From Bettongia penicillata ogilbyi (Eukaryota; Chordata; Mammalia; Diprotodontia; Potoroidae): a DNA stretch of 64,000 bases. The stretch covers positions 1,116,001-1,180,000 of the forward strand of contig JAJHZJ010000415.1 of NCBI GenBank assembly GCA_023548195.1, written 5' to 3'. The notes beneath the pieces are model-generated. The model saw only the letters and a program-made list of their open reading frames with translations. It had not been told where the DNA came from and did not search any database. A program made the position numbers and the translations under genes. Positions 1 through 10,869 of this stretch are shown piece after piece; the first letter of the stretch is position 1; every line of letters starts with the position of its first letter.

Positions 1-235
1 AGTATAGCTAGGATGGTTAGTTCAAGCAGAAAGTCAGAAACTTATTAAAAACTTCATTTCCTAGGTGCCTGTTAAAATATGAGAAAGTATACTTTTTCTC
101 AACAAAGGAGTATCAATCCTCCATCCCTGTCACTCCATTTCTGCTAGTGGGAAAATAATAATGGTGATACTCCTCTGCCTTCTGCTCTGCCTACTAATAC
201 AACTAGAGATGGAAGAAGCAGCAACACATCCATGT

Positions 236-440
236 AATGCTTTAGGGTTAGCAAAGTGTCTTAAATTAATGATTATCTCATTTGATATTGACAGTAACCC
301 TGTGAAGAAAGTTGTCTAGTCATTATCATTACAAATTTGGAGATATCAAAAAGTCTTTCAGGGGTAAATTAACTCGTCTATCATCAGATAGTTTCTGAGT
401 CAGAATTTGAACCCATGTCTTCTGACTCTAACTCAAGCAA
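236..440 (+). repeat. MIR-type SINE remnant
   Basis: The order of motifs matches a mammalian MIR core read on the plus strand: a stretch like TCATTTGATATTGACAGTAA, then CCCTGTGAAGAAAG, then TTTGAACCCATGTCTTCTGA near the 3' side. The copy is old, with many substitutions. It is a tRNA-derived retroposon and is expected to be inactive. Confidence 0.75.
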
Positions 441-1960
441 TACTTGGAAGGTTTTTCTTCGATAATTTTAAAGAAGCTTGACCTTTGATGGGTTCATTAA
501 CGTACCTTTTCCATCATAATAGTCAAATAAAAAACCATTCAAGTTAAAGAGCCTACACATTAGTGAATAATTTCTTAACTAGGTTAAGTTGTCCTTGAAT
601 GATTATATACAACAATACAGAAATATCTCATCCATGGGAAATATTTCAGAGAATCATTTATAAACAGTGACAATAGTAGTAATAATATAAACAATGGAAA
701 AGTGGCAGTTAAGAGAAAGTTTTATATTATATTCACTGAAATGTCCCCTGAGGTAAATTTGAGATTATTTTATAGCAAGGCCTAATACTCAAGGAAATGG
801 AACAAAACTGATGTTTTTTAATGTTTCAAAAGATTTTATAAAGCTTTTCCCAAGTCACTACTTAAAAGTCCCCCTTCAGATACTCAAGGAGAATTTGAAA
901 CTGAAAGATTCACATCTGTTCTTATTTGTTTCAAACATTTGAACTGTAATTCAGCTCAAGGAAATAAAAATATGACACTCTGCTTTTTTTTGCATCCTCT
1001 ACAAGATAAAAAGATAAAGTTTACAAAATCAGGGTCATTCATGGTCACTCTTCTATTAAAAATTAGTAAAAGAACTCCAAAAAGTGTTTTTCCCCCATAA
1101 CAATTACAAATTTGCCTCTACTATTTACATAATGTGTAAATGTTCTGAATGGCAGCTAGTCATTTCAGGATCAATGGCATTTGGAAAGTTAATAGTTTCA
1201 ATTTATTTATTCTTAAAGATTCATACTTCAAATATGGTTCCATACTTTAAATATTGCAAATAAAAATTCCAAGGTTCAATTTCTCACAAGAGATAAAAGA
1301 AAGATTACATTCCTTAAACATTGGACTTAGAGAATTCAGTAAGGGTTCATTTTCTTTTTTTTTTTTTTTTTGACAAACTCAAGAGAATTATAGGTGAGTG
1401 AGATGGTGTGTGTGTGTGTGTGTGTGTGTGTATTTGTGTTCACAAATTTTATTAGGTAAGAGGCCGAAAATTTCACAATACAAGGCATTAAAAGTAGAAA
1501 AAAACATTCCTTGGAAGAAGCAATATTTGTAGGAACAGACCTTCAGTCAGAAAGATCAATGTATTTCAATTGATTCTTACAGAAAATGATTTTTTTTTCA
1601 ATGCCTGAAAGTATTTTGGGTAGAAGAACACTGAATCATTCACTGATCCTTTGAATTAAGGGCTCTTTATTCCGTGTCTAAAACCAGGTGGCATTGAAAC
1701 TGCATATCTCTGGGGTCTAACAGTTTGTTTCAATGTCATAGACTGTTGACATCAACTTCAGATGAATGCATAACTTTAAAGATGCTTTGGAGTCTCATAA
1801 TGGATTAAAAAAAGGAGTAATTTGTTAATGTTTAAGCTGTCTAAAGTTCTCTGAAAACAACCCCTAAATTGGTAATTTGTTTATGTATAGAGGGTTGGAG
1901 GAAAGATTCTGTGACAGCTTTTCTATATTGTGTTGAGCATGAAACCAAAGTAATAAAATG
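441..1960. other. Unassigned AT-rich sequence
   Basis: I see no recognisable gene or repeat family here. It contains a T-run near 1357-1371 and a short (GT)n tract at about 1405-1432. Stop codons are frequent in all frames. Confidence 0.5.
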
Positions 1961-1964
1961 GAGA

Positions 1965-2075
1965 GAGGACTAGGAATCTGGAAAGTAGTTATAGTTCTTG
2001 ACACTCTCATTAATTAGCCATGTGACTTGGGGAAAGATAGATGTTTTTTTATCCTCATTTAAGTTTCAGGACCCA
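1965..2075 (+). repeat. MIR fragment
   Basis: Contains the MIR-like order GACTAGGAATCTGG, ATTAGCCATGTGACTTGGGG and then a degraded 'cctcatttaa' segment. It corresponds to the central part of a MIR element in plus orientation. It directly abuts a second SINE remnant starting at about 2088. Confidence 0.6.
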
Positions 2076-2087
2076 TTACTTAATGAA

Positions 2088-2302
2088 TCATAGGATCATG
2101 AAACTGGATCTGGAAAAGATCTTATAGATCATCCAGGCTGCCCCCCACTCCTTTTTACAGAGGACTTTATTAAGGCACCAGAGAGATTGAATGACTTGCC
2201 TACTCTCAGTTAGGTAGTAGCAAAGTTAGAATTTTTAACTCATGTTCTATTAACCCAGGTTCATTGCTCCAAATTCAATGTTCTTTCCACTGTACTATGC
2301 TT
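2088..2302 (+). repeat. Marsupial MIR3-like SINE
   Basis: The motif series reads ATCATAGGATCATGAAACTG, 'gatcatccaggctg', 'tttttacagaggac', 'atgacttgcct' and ends in TTCTTTCCACTGTACTATGC. This is the layout of the MIR3-like SINE that is very abundant in marsupials. Several more copies lie in this window (14.5, 16.1, 31.1, 32.5, 36.4 and 54.6 kb), all on the plus strand. Confidence 0.75.
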
Positions 2303-2384
2303 CCTCTTTTAATGCAGATTAAGGAAGACCTTTCCTTTACATCTCTGGGATTACCATTGACATCATCAAAAAAGATACCTCTTC

Positions 2385-2387
<3 letters not shown>

Positions 2388-2445
<58 letters not shown>

Positions 2446-2448
2446 ATG
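2388..2448. repeat. (TA)n microsatellite
   Basis: About 60 bp of nearly uninterrupted TA dinucleotides. The short open frame across it is low-complexity translation and not a gene. Confidence 0.95.
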
Positions 2449-2449
2449 T

Positions 2450-3879
2450 AAGGTTATAGATAGCCATTACTACTTTCAGGAATGTCTCTTTTGTTCCACC
2501 TACCAGGAAGAAGATTGAATTACTGCTACCCTTCAGAGAAAATCACTAGGGCACCACTGCTCCTACATCCTTTACCACATACTATGAACCTTCCTGGGTT
2601 TGGAAAGAGAATATACCTTGAACAGTGAAATCATTGCTCATCCAATTTGATCACAGGGGTTGAGGGTGAGGGACCATTTTATTAAATATTTTCCCTGACC
2701 TATAACTATTTTACTCTCATCTCTTGTTCCCCCAATCTCTTTGACTGAGGTCCTTTCTTCCATTACAACTCACTGACATCTCATTCTTAATCAGCTCAGC
2801 CTTACCCTTATACATTCCCTATGGTGCTACTCTTCCCTATGACCTACTCTTAGACTGATCCTGGTCTAATATCAAAAGATTGCTTTTTTCCCCTAAATAT
2901 CTTCCTCTCACATTCTTTCCATCTTAGATTCTGGCAAATCTGCCTTTCCCAGGAAAACACTAGATTCTTAGCCACCCTCTGCCTTCCTGTCTATCTTCTC
3001 TTTCATTATACCCTCCCACCTCACAACCACAACTACACAAAACAGAACCAGTAGGAATTGGCAGGTGCCTTGCTTCCCACTATCAAAAGTAGATGTTTCC
3101 TCTGTAGCCATTATTAGGTCACCTTCTCTCCTTTGCTCACTCTTTCTTCATAGTCCCATTCTTGTATATGCACATTATTTTCTTGTCTTCTTTTTTTTCA
3201 ATCAGTTCTGGAACAGATTCACAGTCAAATTCTGTAGCCCAAGCACTCACATACTAATACCTTCTCTGTCACACTGGCCTCTCAGCTAATCAGCTTTTAC
3301 ATTTCAACTAAGTCATAGGAAAGGAATAATTGAGAAAATCATATTATACTTTACATGGACTTGTCTATGTGGCCTTAGAGGGGATATCTTGGTAATGTAT
3401 TTTCCCAATCCAACATACAGAAACACCCTAAACGGTAATAGGTCATTGTAGATCAAGGACCCACTGTTTGGTCATTTGGTCTAAGAGGAAAGGTCCTAAA
3501 AATGGGCTTACCTAGAGTAGACCAAGGAATGGTAACAATTAGGGAAGTACTTCCCAACTACAATACGGCAAAAAGCAAAATTCCCAAGGTGAGACTGTCC
3601 CTGCCTGTAAGCAAGGCATTTCAGAAGCAATGTGAAGAGGGCGACGCATTTCAGCCAGTCAACAACACTGTGCCAATGACTGTGGATGTAAAGAAAGCCG
3701 AAAACAGAACTCCATCCTTTATAGGACTCCTTTTCTAGTGGTGAAAACAACATGCAAACCACTACACAGACCAGATATATATGTAGAACTGGGAAATAAT
3801 CTCAGAAGGAGTTTAATAGCTATTTAGCTCTACAGGAATCTGAGAAATAATTCATGCAAAATGTGGACTTTAAGTTCAA
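2450..3879. other. Unassigned sequence
   Basis: Pyrimidine-rich on the plus strand between about 2690 and 3250. No repeat family is recognised with confidence. A 78-codon plus-strand frame at 3502-3738 has no recognisable domain, and an 84-codon minus-strand frame overlaps it. I treat both as chance frames. Confidence 0.45.
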
Positions 3880-4600
3880 ACCTGGAGGAAACTAAGCCAG
3901 GACGAAGAGAAAGGAAGGGATGGAATTTTAGCTAGGATGTCTACATGATTAAAAGGGAGATAGAGTATGATATGCAAGCAATAGCATGAAATTCAGTGTT
4001 GATAAATCATGAATACATGAGGGCATAGTGCTAGGGTATGAAGGTCTTAAAAAGATGGAGGGTTTTATTTGATTCTAGAAGTAACAGGGAATCACAGAAT
4101 ATTTTGAGCAGGGTAATCTAATGATGAGGCATGCTCTAGAACAAGGGCAGGGAATCGGTGACCTCAAGTACACGTGTGACCTTCTAGGTCCTAGAGTGCA
4201 GCCTTTTGATTGAGCTCAAGTTTTCCGAACAAACTCTTTTATTTAGGGGATTTATTTTGTGAAGTTTGGGGGCCCCACTTGAGGAGCTAGAGGACCACAT
4301 GGGATCTTGAGGCAGCAGGTTCCCTATCCCCACTCTAGAAATATAACTTTATTGGCTGGTGGATGGAATGGAGTAGGGAGAGATATAAGACAGGCAAGAA
4401 GGCCAGGCTATTGCAATAGAGAGGCATGAGGTGATGAACACCTGTGCCAGAGGGGTAGCTCTGTGTGGAGAAAAAGGAAAAATATAGGAAAGATGCTATG
4501 AGAGGAGTAATGGCTAAAACCTTTCAATGGGTCAGATGTGTGGAGTGAAAGTGAGAGTCTAAGAAGGAGCCCAAGTCATGTGCGCAAGTCAAGTACCCTT
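3880..4600 (+). repeat. Ancient dispersed mammalian repeat, interrupted by a hAT MITE
   Basis: Ordered motifs resemble a repeat family seen across mammals whose class I cannot fix (LINE or LTR): 'aggtcttaaaaagatgg', 'gttttatttgattctagaag', 'ttgagcagggtaatc', then 'ggctggtggatggaatgg', 'aggctattgcaatag' and 'gaggtgatgaac'. The same order recurs at the right end of the window (63.2-64.0 kb). A hAT MITE at 4142-4332 splits this copy. Confidence 0.55.
4142..4332. mobile_element. Palindromic hAT-type MITE with perfect 8-bp target duplication
   Basis: The 191-bp element starts CAAGGGCAGGGAATC and ends GGTTCCCTATCCCCA. The two halves are imperfect inverted repeats, each carrying 'cctctagg/cctag' and 'ttcaca'-like blocks. 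It is flanked by an exact 8-bp duplication, CTCTAGAA, at 4134-4141 and 4333-4340, which is the hallmark length for hAT transposases. It has no coding capacity, so it was non-autonomous. Related copies lie at 14.8, 44.3 and 49.3 kb. Confidence 0.85.
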
Positions 4601-4689
4601 GAGTATAATAGAGAATTTCAGAAGAGAGGATTTTTGTTCGTTCGTTTTTTGGTGAGGGAAGAAAAAACTATATTGTAGTCTTTTATTAT

Positions 4690-5040
4690 TTCATTTTGGG
4701 TAAGAGAGGAAGTGGGTTGTCCCTCTACCAACTTGACTGTGTACTTGCTTTCCAGGAGGAATTGAATTCACAGAGTGCTCTCATTGATTTGGGAGGAAAT
4801 GTGGGAGACCTGCAGGAGAGAAAGTTGACCTGATGGCCACCCCTGAGTTCATTTTCCTCCAAGGGGAACTACTGTGAATGCTTTATTTGTTTTCTTCATT
4901 ATTTATGGGCTCCTGTGAGTTCTTTGAATGTCTTCTGTTTCTTGTATTTGTTTATGGACTCCTGTGAGTCCCTTGTGGTTTCCACATTTTCTTTGGGGTA
5001 AAATAAAACTTCCTTAGCAATTGGCATTGTTGTCTTGAAT
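4690..5040 (+). repeat. Possible retroviral-type LTR fragment
   Basis: A GT-rich stretch with a polyadenylation-like signal (AAAATAAAACTTCC) is followed within about 30 bp by 'gcattgttgtcttgaa', which resembles the R/U5 side of an LTR. It contains a 50-bp tandem duplication: 'tttatgggctcctgtgag' near 4902 and 'tttatggactcctgtgag' near 4952. No coding remnant is seen beside it. The LTR reading is an inference. Confidence 0.3.
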
Positions 5041-5261
5041 ACATATGTGGGAGTGAGAACCCACATTGGTAAAATCCAGACAATATATCTTTATCTAAAG
5101 TTTACTTTGCACTTTTTCCTCCCTCATTTAAACTCTATGGTGAGGGAACAAAAAATCCAAAGAGATAAAATGGTACTTGTTTTGGTCAAGTCCTTAGGAT
5201 TGGACTTCATTAATGGGAACTCAAATTTTTGAAGAATCTTGGGCTTTAGTTTACATAAGAC

Positions 5262-5520
5262 TTTGGTGTGCCTAAGTCATCATCGTCTTTCACACAGACT
5301 ATTTTAATAGCCTTCTATTTAGACTTCCTATTCCCAGCTTTTCCCCTCTATTCCATCCTCCACACACCTGGCAAATTAATTTACCTAGTTCAGAGATCTG
5401 ACCGTGTCACTTTAGTACTCAAAAATCTTCACAGATTTCTAATTGCCTTTAAAATTAAACACAAATGTCTCAATCTAGCATTTAAAGTCCTATATAATTT
5501 TACTCAAACCTAATTTTCCA
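5262..5520 (+). repeat. L2 LINE 3' fragment
   Basis: Contains the L2-type order 'tctgaccgtgtcactttag', 'ctcaaaaatcttcacagatt', 'attgcctttaaaattaaac' and 'catttaaagtcctatataat'. This is the last part of the L2 reverse transcriptase reading frame, heavily diverged, plus orientation. Confidence 0.7.
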
Positions 5521-5899
5521 TCCTTAATTCATAGGACACCTGTTCACATGAGGGACAGAGAAGAGGACAGACATGGCATTGTATACAAAAATACAGAGGG
5601 AGGAAAAGAATAAAATATATTTAGTAGGGAATAGTGAATGATTTTTGGACTGGAGAGTTAAGTATGAGCAGAGGTACAGTTTATGATAAGATTATAAACT
5701 AGGAACCTAAATTCAAAGATCTCTTAAATCCAGGAATTTGGATCTTATTTGTATTCTTTGAGAAACTACTGGAGGAAATATATTCTTGGGGATTGGCACT
5801 CCATTGAAATGAGAATACTACTAATACTAAAGTTGTTACTAATAGATAATGTCTGCTTAAAGACTTCCAGTGAATGGAAACAATGCTGCTCCAACATTT

Positions 5900-6058
5900 G
5901 GTTAGCAATAATTTTAGGAAGTTTTTTTTTTCCTTACAACAAGCCAAGATTGACCTTTTTACAACTTATATTTGTTGCTCTTAGGTGTTCCTCTGATGAC
6001 AAACAGAAGTCTTATCTCTTCCCTATGAGAGCCCTTCAAATACTTTAGCACATTTATG
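5900..6058 (-). repeat. CR1/L3 LINE remnant, minus strand
   Basis: On the plus strand the segment reads 'ttttaggaagttttt', 'caagccaagattgacc', 'tttttacaacttatat' and 'gagagcccttcaaatac'. This is the reverse complement of the L3 3' region. A plus-strand relative is at 51.5 kb. It is too diverged to carry a frame. Confidence 0.6.
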
Positions 6059-6099
6059 TTACCTTCTCCACAGTATAAATATAAGTATGGAGTATAAAT

Positions 6100-6660
6100 A
6101 TCTCCACAGTTGCATCACATTCTCTCCAGTCCTCTCTATGTCAGCATTATCTTTCCAATGAAAAACTGTGGTTATGTAATTCCTCTGTTCAAAAGATCTT
6201 CAGTGATTCCTATAATCATTCCAAATGAAGTGAAAACTTTTCTGATGCTTAAAGTCTTCTACAATCTGTTACTCTACCAACTTTCTGTCATTACCTCATC
6301 TTACTTATCCACACTATTCTCTAGAAGAATTATATAACTCTCCTTCTCCCCAAAGTATCTGTGTTCTTGAAATATTTTTATTCTGTTTAGATGGTTCCTT
6401 ATATGTCTTTCTATCCTTGTCTCTTAACACCTTATAAAAATCAAATGTCATATCCCTCATGCATCTTTCCTTGATGCTTCTGGTTGACAATTTGCTACCT
6501 CCCCTGAGTTCACATGGTACTTTGTCTCTCATATACTTACTATGCAGTGTTGTGCATTATAGCATTTTTATTAATATGTTATCACTGTACAAGGCTGAAA
6601 ACTTCATAAGGAAAGAGGATCATGACCTATCTACATGTTTTTTTATTTTATTTGTTGGCT
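6100..6660 (+). repeat. L2 LINE 3' end
   Basis: Ordered L2 motifs run for over 500 bp: 'attcctctgttcaaaagatcttcagtgatt', 'cttaaagtcttctacaatctgtt', 'catctttccttgatgcttctgg' and the tail 'aaggctgaaaacttcataagg'. Short open frames in it are pieces of the decayed L2 ORF2 or its shadows. Confidence 0.7.
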
Positions 6661-6664
6661 CACC

Positions 6665-7584
6665 CGCCTCAGCATCTTAAGAAACCCACATGTCATCCAA
6701 ATGTCCTTCAGTTTATTTTCTCAGGCACTGAACCGTTACTAACATTGAATTTACCAAATTTTCCACATAATTATTTGTTCGGTTGTTTGAATGTCTAATG
6801 CATTTTGGAAGGAGAGAGAAATATACTTTTAATCATTTTATGGAATACAAAATTTTAAATGATATTTACCATCAGTTAGTCAACAATATCATCAACATAA
6901 ACATCATGGTCACTATAATTTCTCAATGAATATTGTCTATGTATTTTGTCTGTAATTGATCATGAGTATTAGAGAAATTGTCATCATCCTTATTCCTAAA
7001 GGAAAAGAAATTTAGCATTTTTTTTTATTTGACCTGTGCAAGATCAGACATCTATTAAGTGATAGATGTAGGTTGTTTGCTTAAAATGCATATAAACAAA
7101 ATCAGGAGATAATCTACAATGTCTGAGACTGATTTATATTTTTGAATTTAATTTTTAAATGCTGTGCAATTAATCTCTATGTTAACTATTTAAGGTTTTT
7201 CCCCCCTTATTTGGTAAATGTTATTAAATAATAACACATGAAATTACTATTTCCAGCCCTGATGCAAAACAGAGGTTGAAAAATGTAAAATACAGCAAAA
7301 TACATTCCAAGAATAGAATATTCATGAAATAATGATCATAAATATGAAAATTTTGAAAAAAGTCACTTTTATAAATGGAAGTATGGTATCATCTTAATCT
7401 TTTTCAGAAAAAAATTAAAGAATGTACTTTAATTTAAGATGTAGCATAATCCTATTCTCTGATATATAATTTGTAGGGATTTGAATAAGATAATGGACAT
7501 CATCAAAACTATTTCAATATTGGAAAATATTATCAAAATATGTTTATTTCTTAAAATTTACTTATTTTTCAGCATTCATTTTTA
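6665..7584. other. Unassigned AT-rich sequence
   Basis: No gene, microsatellite or clear repeat family is recognised here. Confidence 0.45.
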
Positions 7585-9045
7585 TAAGATTTTGAGTTCC
7601 AATATTTTTTCTCTCCTTCCTTCCCTTAAGCCCACCAGATGGCAAGCAATTTTATATAAACTATACATGGTACAGGCTATATGTATTAAACATATTTCCA
7701 CATTTGTCATGTTGTAAAAGAAAAATCAGAACAAAGGCGAATAACCACAAGAAAGAAAAAAGAACATATGAAAATAGTATGCTTTGATCTGCATTCCGAA
7801 CCCACAGTTCTTTCTCTGGAGGTGGATAGCATTTTCCATCATTGAGTTGTCTTAGATCATTGCATTGCTGCTAAGAGCCAAGTCTATCAAAGTTGATCAT
7901 CACAAATATTGCTGTTACCATGTACAATGTTCTCCTAGCTCTGGTGATTTCATTCAGCATCAGCCCATATAAGTCTTTCCGGGCTTTCTTGTTCATCATT
8001 TCTTATATCACAATAGTATTCCATTACATTCATAGACTACAACTTGTTCAGTCATTCCCCAACTGATGGACATCCCCTCAATTTCCACTTCTTGGTCACC
8101 ACAAAAGAGCTGCTATAAATACTTTTGTACATGTGACCCCTTTTCCCTTTTTATTGATCTCTTTGGGATACAGACCTAGAATATTATTGCTGGTGAAAAT
8201 GTATGGATAGTTTTACAGTCCTTTGAGCATAATTCCAAATTACTCTTGAGAATGACTGGATCAGTTCACAGCTTCACCAACAATGCATTAGTGTAACGAT
8301 TTTCCTACATCTTTTTCCAACATTTATCATTTTCATTTTCTGTCATTATTTTGTGCAAAAACATTTTTAATTTAATGTAGTCAAAGCCATTCATTTTGCA
8401 TTTCATAATGTTCTCTTTCTTTTGTTTAGTGATGCCCTCTTCCCTTCTCCATATTTCTGACAATTAAATTACTTCTTTCCTAATTTGCTTATGGTATCAG
8501 CCTTTATGTCTTGGGCTTAAGCTTTGGAGTTGATGTGGTTAGGCCACCCTCCTTTGATTTTTTTTCCATTAATCCCCTTGATTTTCTTAACCTTTTGTTC
8601 TTCCTGATGAATTTTGTTATTATTTTTTTTCTAACTCTATAAATTGATATTTTTGGTACTTTGGTATGGTGCTGAAAAAAGTAATTTAGATAGAATTGTC
8701 ACTTTTTTACTGTATTGACTTAACTTATCCATGAGAAATTAATATTTTTTCCAATTATTTACATGTGACCTTATTTGTATGAAAAGTGTTGCATTCATAG
8801 GGTTTCTAGGTTTATGGCAGCAGGTAGACTCCCACATATTTTATTTTGTCAACAATTTTTAAATGGGATTTCTCTTTCTATTTCTCATTGCCAGGTTTTG
8901 TTAGTAATATATAGAAATGCTGATGATTTATGTGGGCTTATTTTATATCCTGCAACTTTGCTATAGTTGTTTAATAATTCAAGCAGTTTTTTTAACTGAT
9001 TCCTTTAAGTATAATTTCATAGCATCTGCAAAAAGTGATAGATTT
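7585..9045 (-). mobile_element. L1 LINE 3' part, minus strand
   Basis: Read in reverse complement this ends in a marsupial L1 3'UTR. Plus-strand marks of that UTR are 'ttgagttccaatattt', 'gctgttaccatgtacaatgt' and 'cttgttcagtcattccccaa'. At higher coordinates it continues into ORF2: 'atatatagaaatgctgatga' and 'cctgcaactttgctatagtt' are antisense ORF2. It is 5'-truncated near 9045 where another L1 piece begins. The frame is destroyed by many stops. Confidence 0.8.
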
Positions 9046-9600
9046 GTGTCTTCTTTCATTCACTTTGAACATAAGTCAATTAGTTAATGGCTCTTAATTT
9101 TGAGATTTGGCACAGTTCACTATAGAATTTAGAAAAGAGACCTTTATGAGATAAACTGGCTATAAATCCTTCCACAGCTCCCCAGTTTCCTACTTTTCTT
9201 CTAATTTTGTTTGTACTAGTTTTGCTGAATTAGTTTTCTAATTTCACTGCAATCAAAATTATTCATTTTACTTCTCATGATTTTTTGCATCTCTTCTTTG
9301 GTCATAAACTTTTCTCTTATCCATAAATCTGAACACAAGTTTTCGCATGTTCCTCTAATTTACTTATGATATCATCTTTTATGTCTAAATAACTATCCGT
9401 TTTCACCCAATTTTGGTGTACCTTTTGAGACGTTGCCCAATGCCTAATTTCTGCCAAAACTGATTTCTAATTTTCCCAGCAATTTTTGTCAAATGGTGAG
9501 TTTTTTATCCCAAAATTTGTATCTTTGATTTTGCCCCATAAGATAATCAGGAAACTACATTTTGCTAAAGTATGTCATAGATAGTAAATTAATCTGGATA
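9046..9600 (-). mobile_element. Second L1 ORF2 C-terminal piece, minus strand
   Basis: This repeats part of the ORF2 region already present in the neighbour: 'atgatatcatcttttatgtct' and 'tttgtcaaatggtgagtttttt' here correspond to the stretch around 8380-8520 there. So at least two L1 copies are involved. It stops abruptly at about 9600, where sequence in the opposite orientation begins. Confidence 0.65.
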
Positions 9601-9604
9601 CTAA

Positions 9605-10510
9605 AGACATATGTACCAAGTGTCACAGTATCCATATTCTCAAAGAAAAAGTTCGGTGAATTACAGGAGGAAATAGTAAAGCTACCCTAGAGGGGCACCT
9701 TAACTTTCTACTCTTAGAGCTAGATAAATCTATCCACAAATTAAATAAGAAATAAATTAAGGAATTGAATAAAATTTTGGAAAAATTAGATATGATGGAC
9801 CTCTGCAGATAATCAAAGAATAGAAAGGAATATACCTTTTTCTCAGGAGTAAATGAAACCTTCATAAGACACCTTGTCTTAGGCAAAATACCTTGTCTTA
9901 GGGCAAAAACAAAATAAAATAAAAAAAAAGCAACAAAATTCAGAAAAGCAAAAATATTAAATGCATCCCTTTCAGACCATAAAGTAATAAAATAATATAT
10001 AATAAAATTTGTAAATGTTGATTAGAAGTTCATTGTACATTACATAATCTGATCCTAAATAATGAGTCAAAGAACAAAAATATAAAAAATCATTTTTTCA
10101 TCAAAATAATGACAACAGTGCAACATTATACCAAAATTTGTGCGATGTGTCCAAAAAAATGTGGGAAATTTATGTCTCTAAATATATATGAGAGAGAGAG
10201 CATACTGATGAATTACGAATTAAGCATGCAACAACAGAAACTAGAAAAAAAGAATAAATTAAAAATTCCTAATTGAACACTAAAGTAGAAATCCTGAAAA
10301 TCAATACAGTGATTAATATAATTAAAAGTTAAGCAAACATTGAACTAACAAATAAAACTAGAAACTTTTTATGAGAAAACAAATAAAATAAATGAACCAT
10401 TGATTAATTTGATTTACAAAAATAGAAGAAAACTAAATTGCCGGTATCAAAAAATAAAAAGGGTTAATACCTCACCAAGGAAGATGAAATTAAAGGATTT
10501 ATTGGGAGCT
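9605..10510 (+). mobile_element. L1 ORF2 fragment (endonuclease end and linker), plus strand
   Basis: The plus-strand order matches L1 ORF2 from the late endonuclease domain into the linker before the reverse transcriptase: 'gagctagataaatctatcc', 'tagatatgatggacctctgc', 'aaatattaaatgcatccctt', 'atgcaacaacagaaactag' and a final 'gatgaaattaaaggattt'. It has many stops and frameshifts. It lies head to head with the minus-strand L1 piece ending at 9600. Confidence 0.65.
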
Positions 10511-10514
10511 ATTT

Positions 10515-10865
10515 TTCCTCAGGTGTTATTTTCTTCCCCAAACATGTGAAGAGATCCCCCAGCAGAATGGGTGGATGATGAGAACAATTTGTTTCAACAC
10601 CACAAAGGCAGGTGAAATAGACATCATGAAATGCCAATAACTTGGTCAGACATCAAAGATGCCAAGGGCATCCACTGCATCCCAGACCATCACTAGTCAT
10701 TCTGTGTTTTGTTTTGCCACCGGACTTCAGTGACTGGAAAACTGAGTGAGATGGATGGCTGTGCAACTCTGCCTCACTTAAATCTAATTTGAAACATATT
10801 CAAGATGTCATTCTATGATATTATCAGTCTTTTTCAAAAACAAAGTACAAACAATAGCAATGACA
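10515..10865 (+). mobile_element. RTE-derived SINE (5' region fused to a 3' tail)
   Basis: The body matches the 5' leader of the full RTE-like LINE at 57.2 kb: 'catgtgaagagatcccc', 'gagaacaatttgtttcaa' and 'gcatccactgcatccc' here pair with the stretch at about 57475-57740. It then runs into a degraded tail like the RTE 3' end ('gatgtcatt...tttttcaaaaac'). The coding part is absent, so it is a non-autonomous derivative that would need the LINE protein in trans. Confidence 0.7.
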
Positions 10866-10869
10866 AAAA

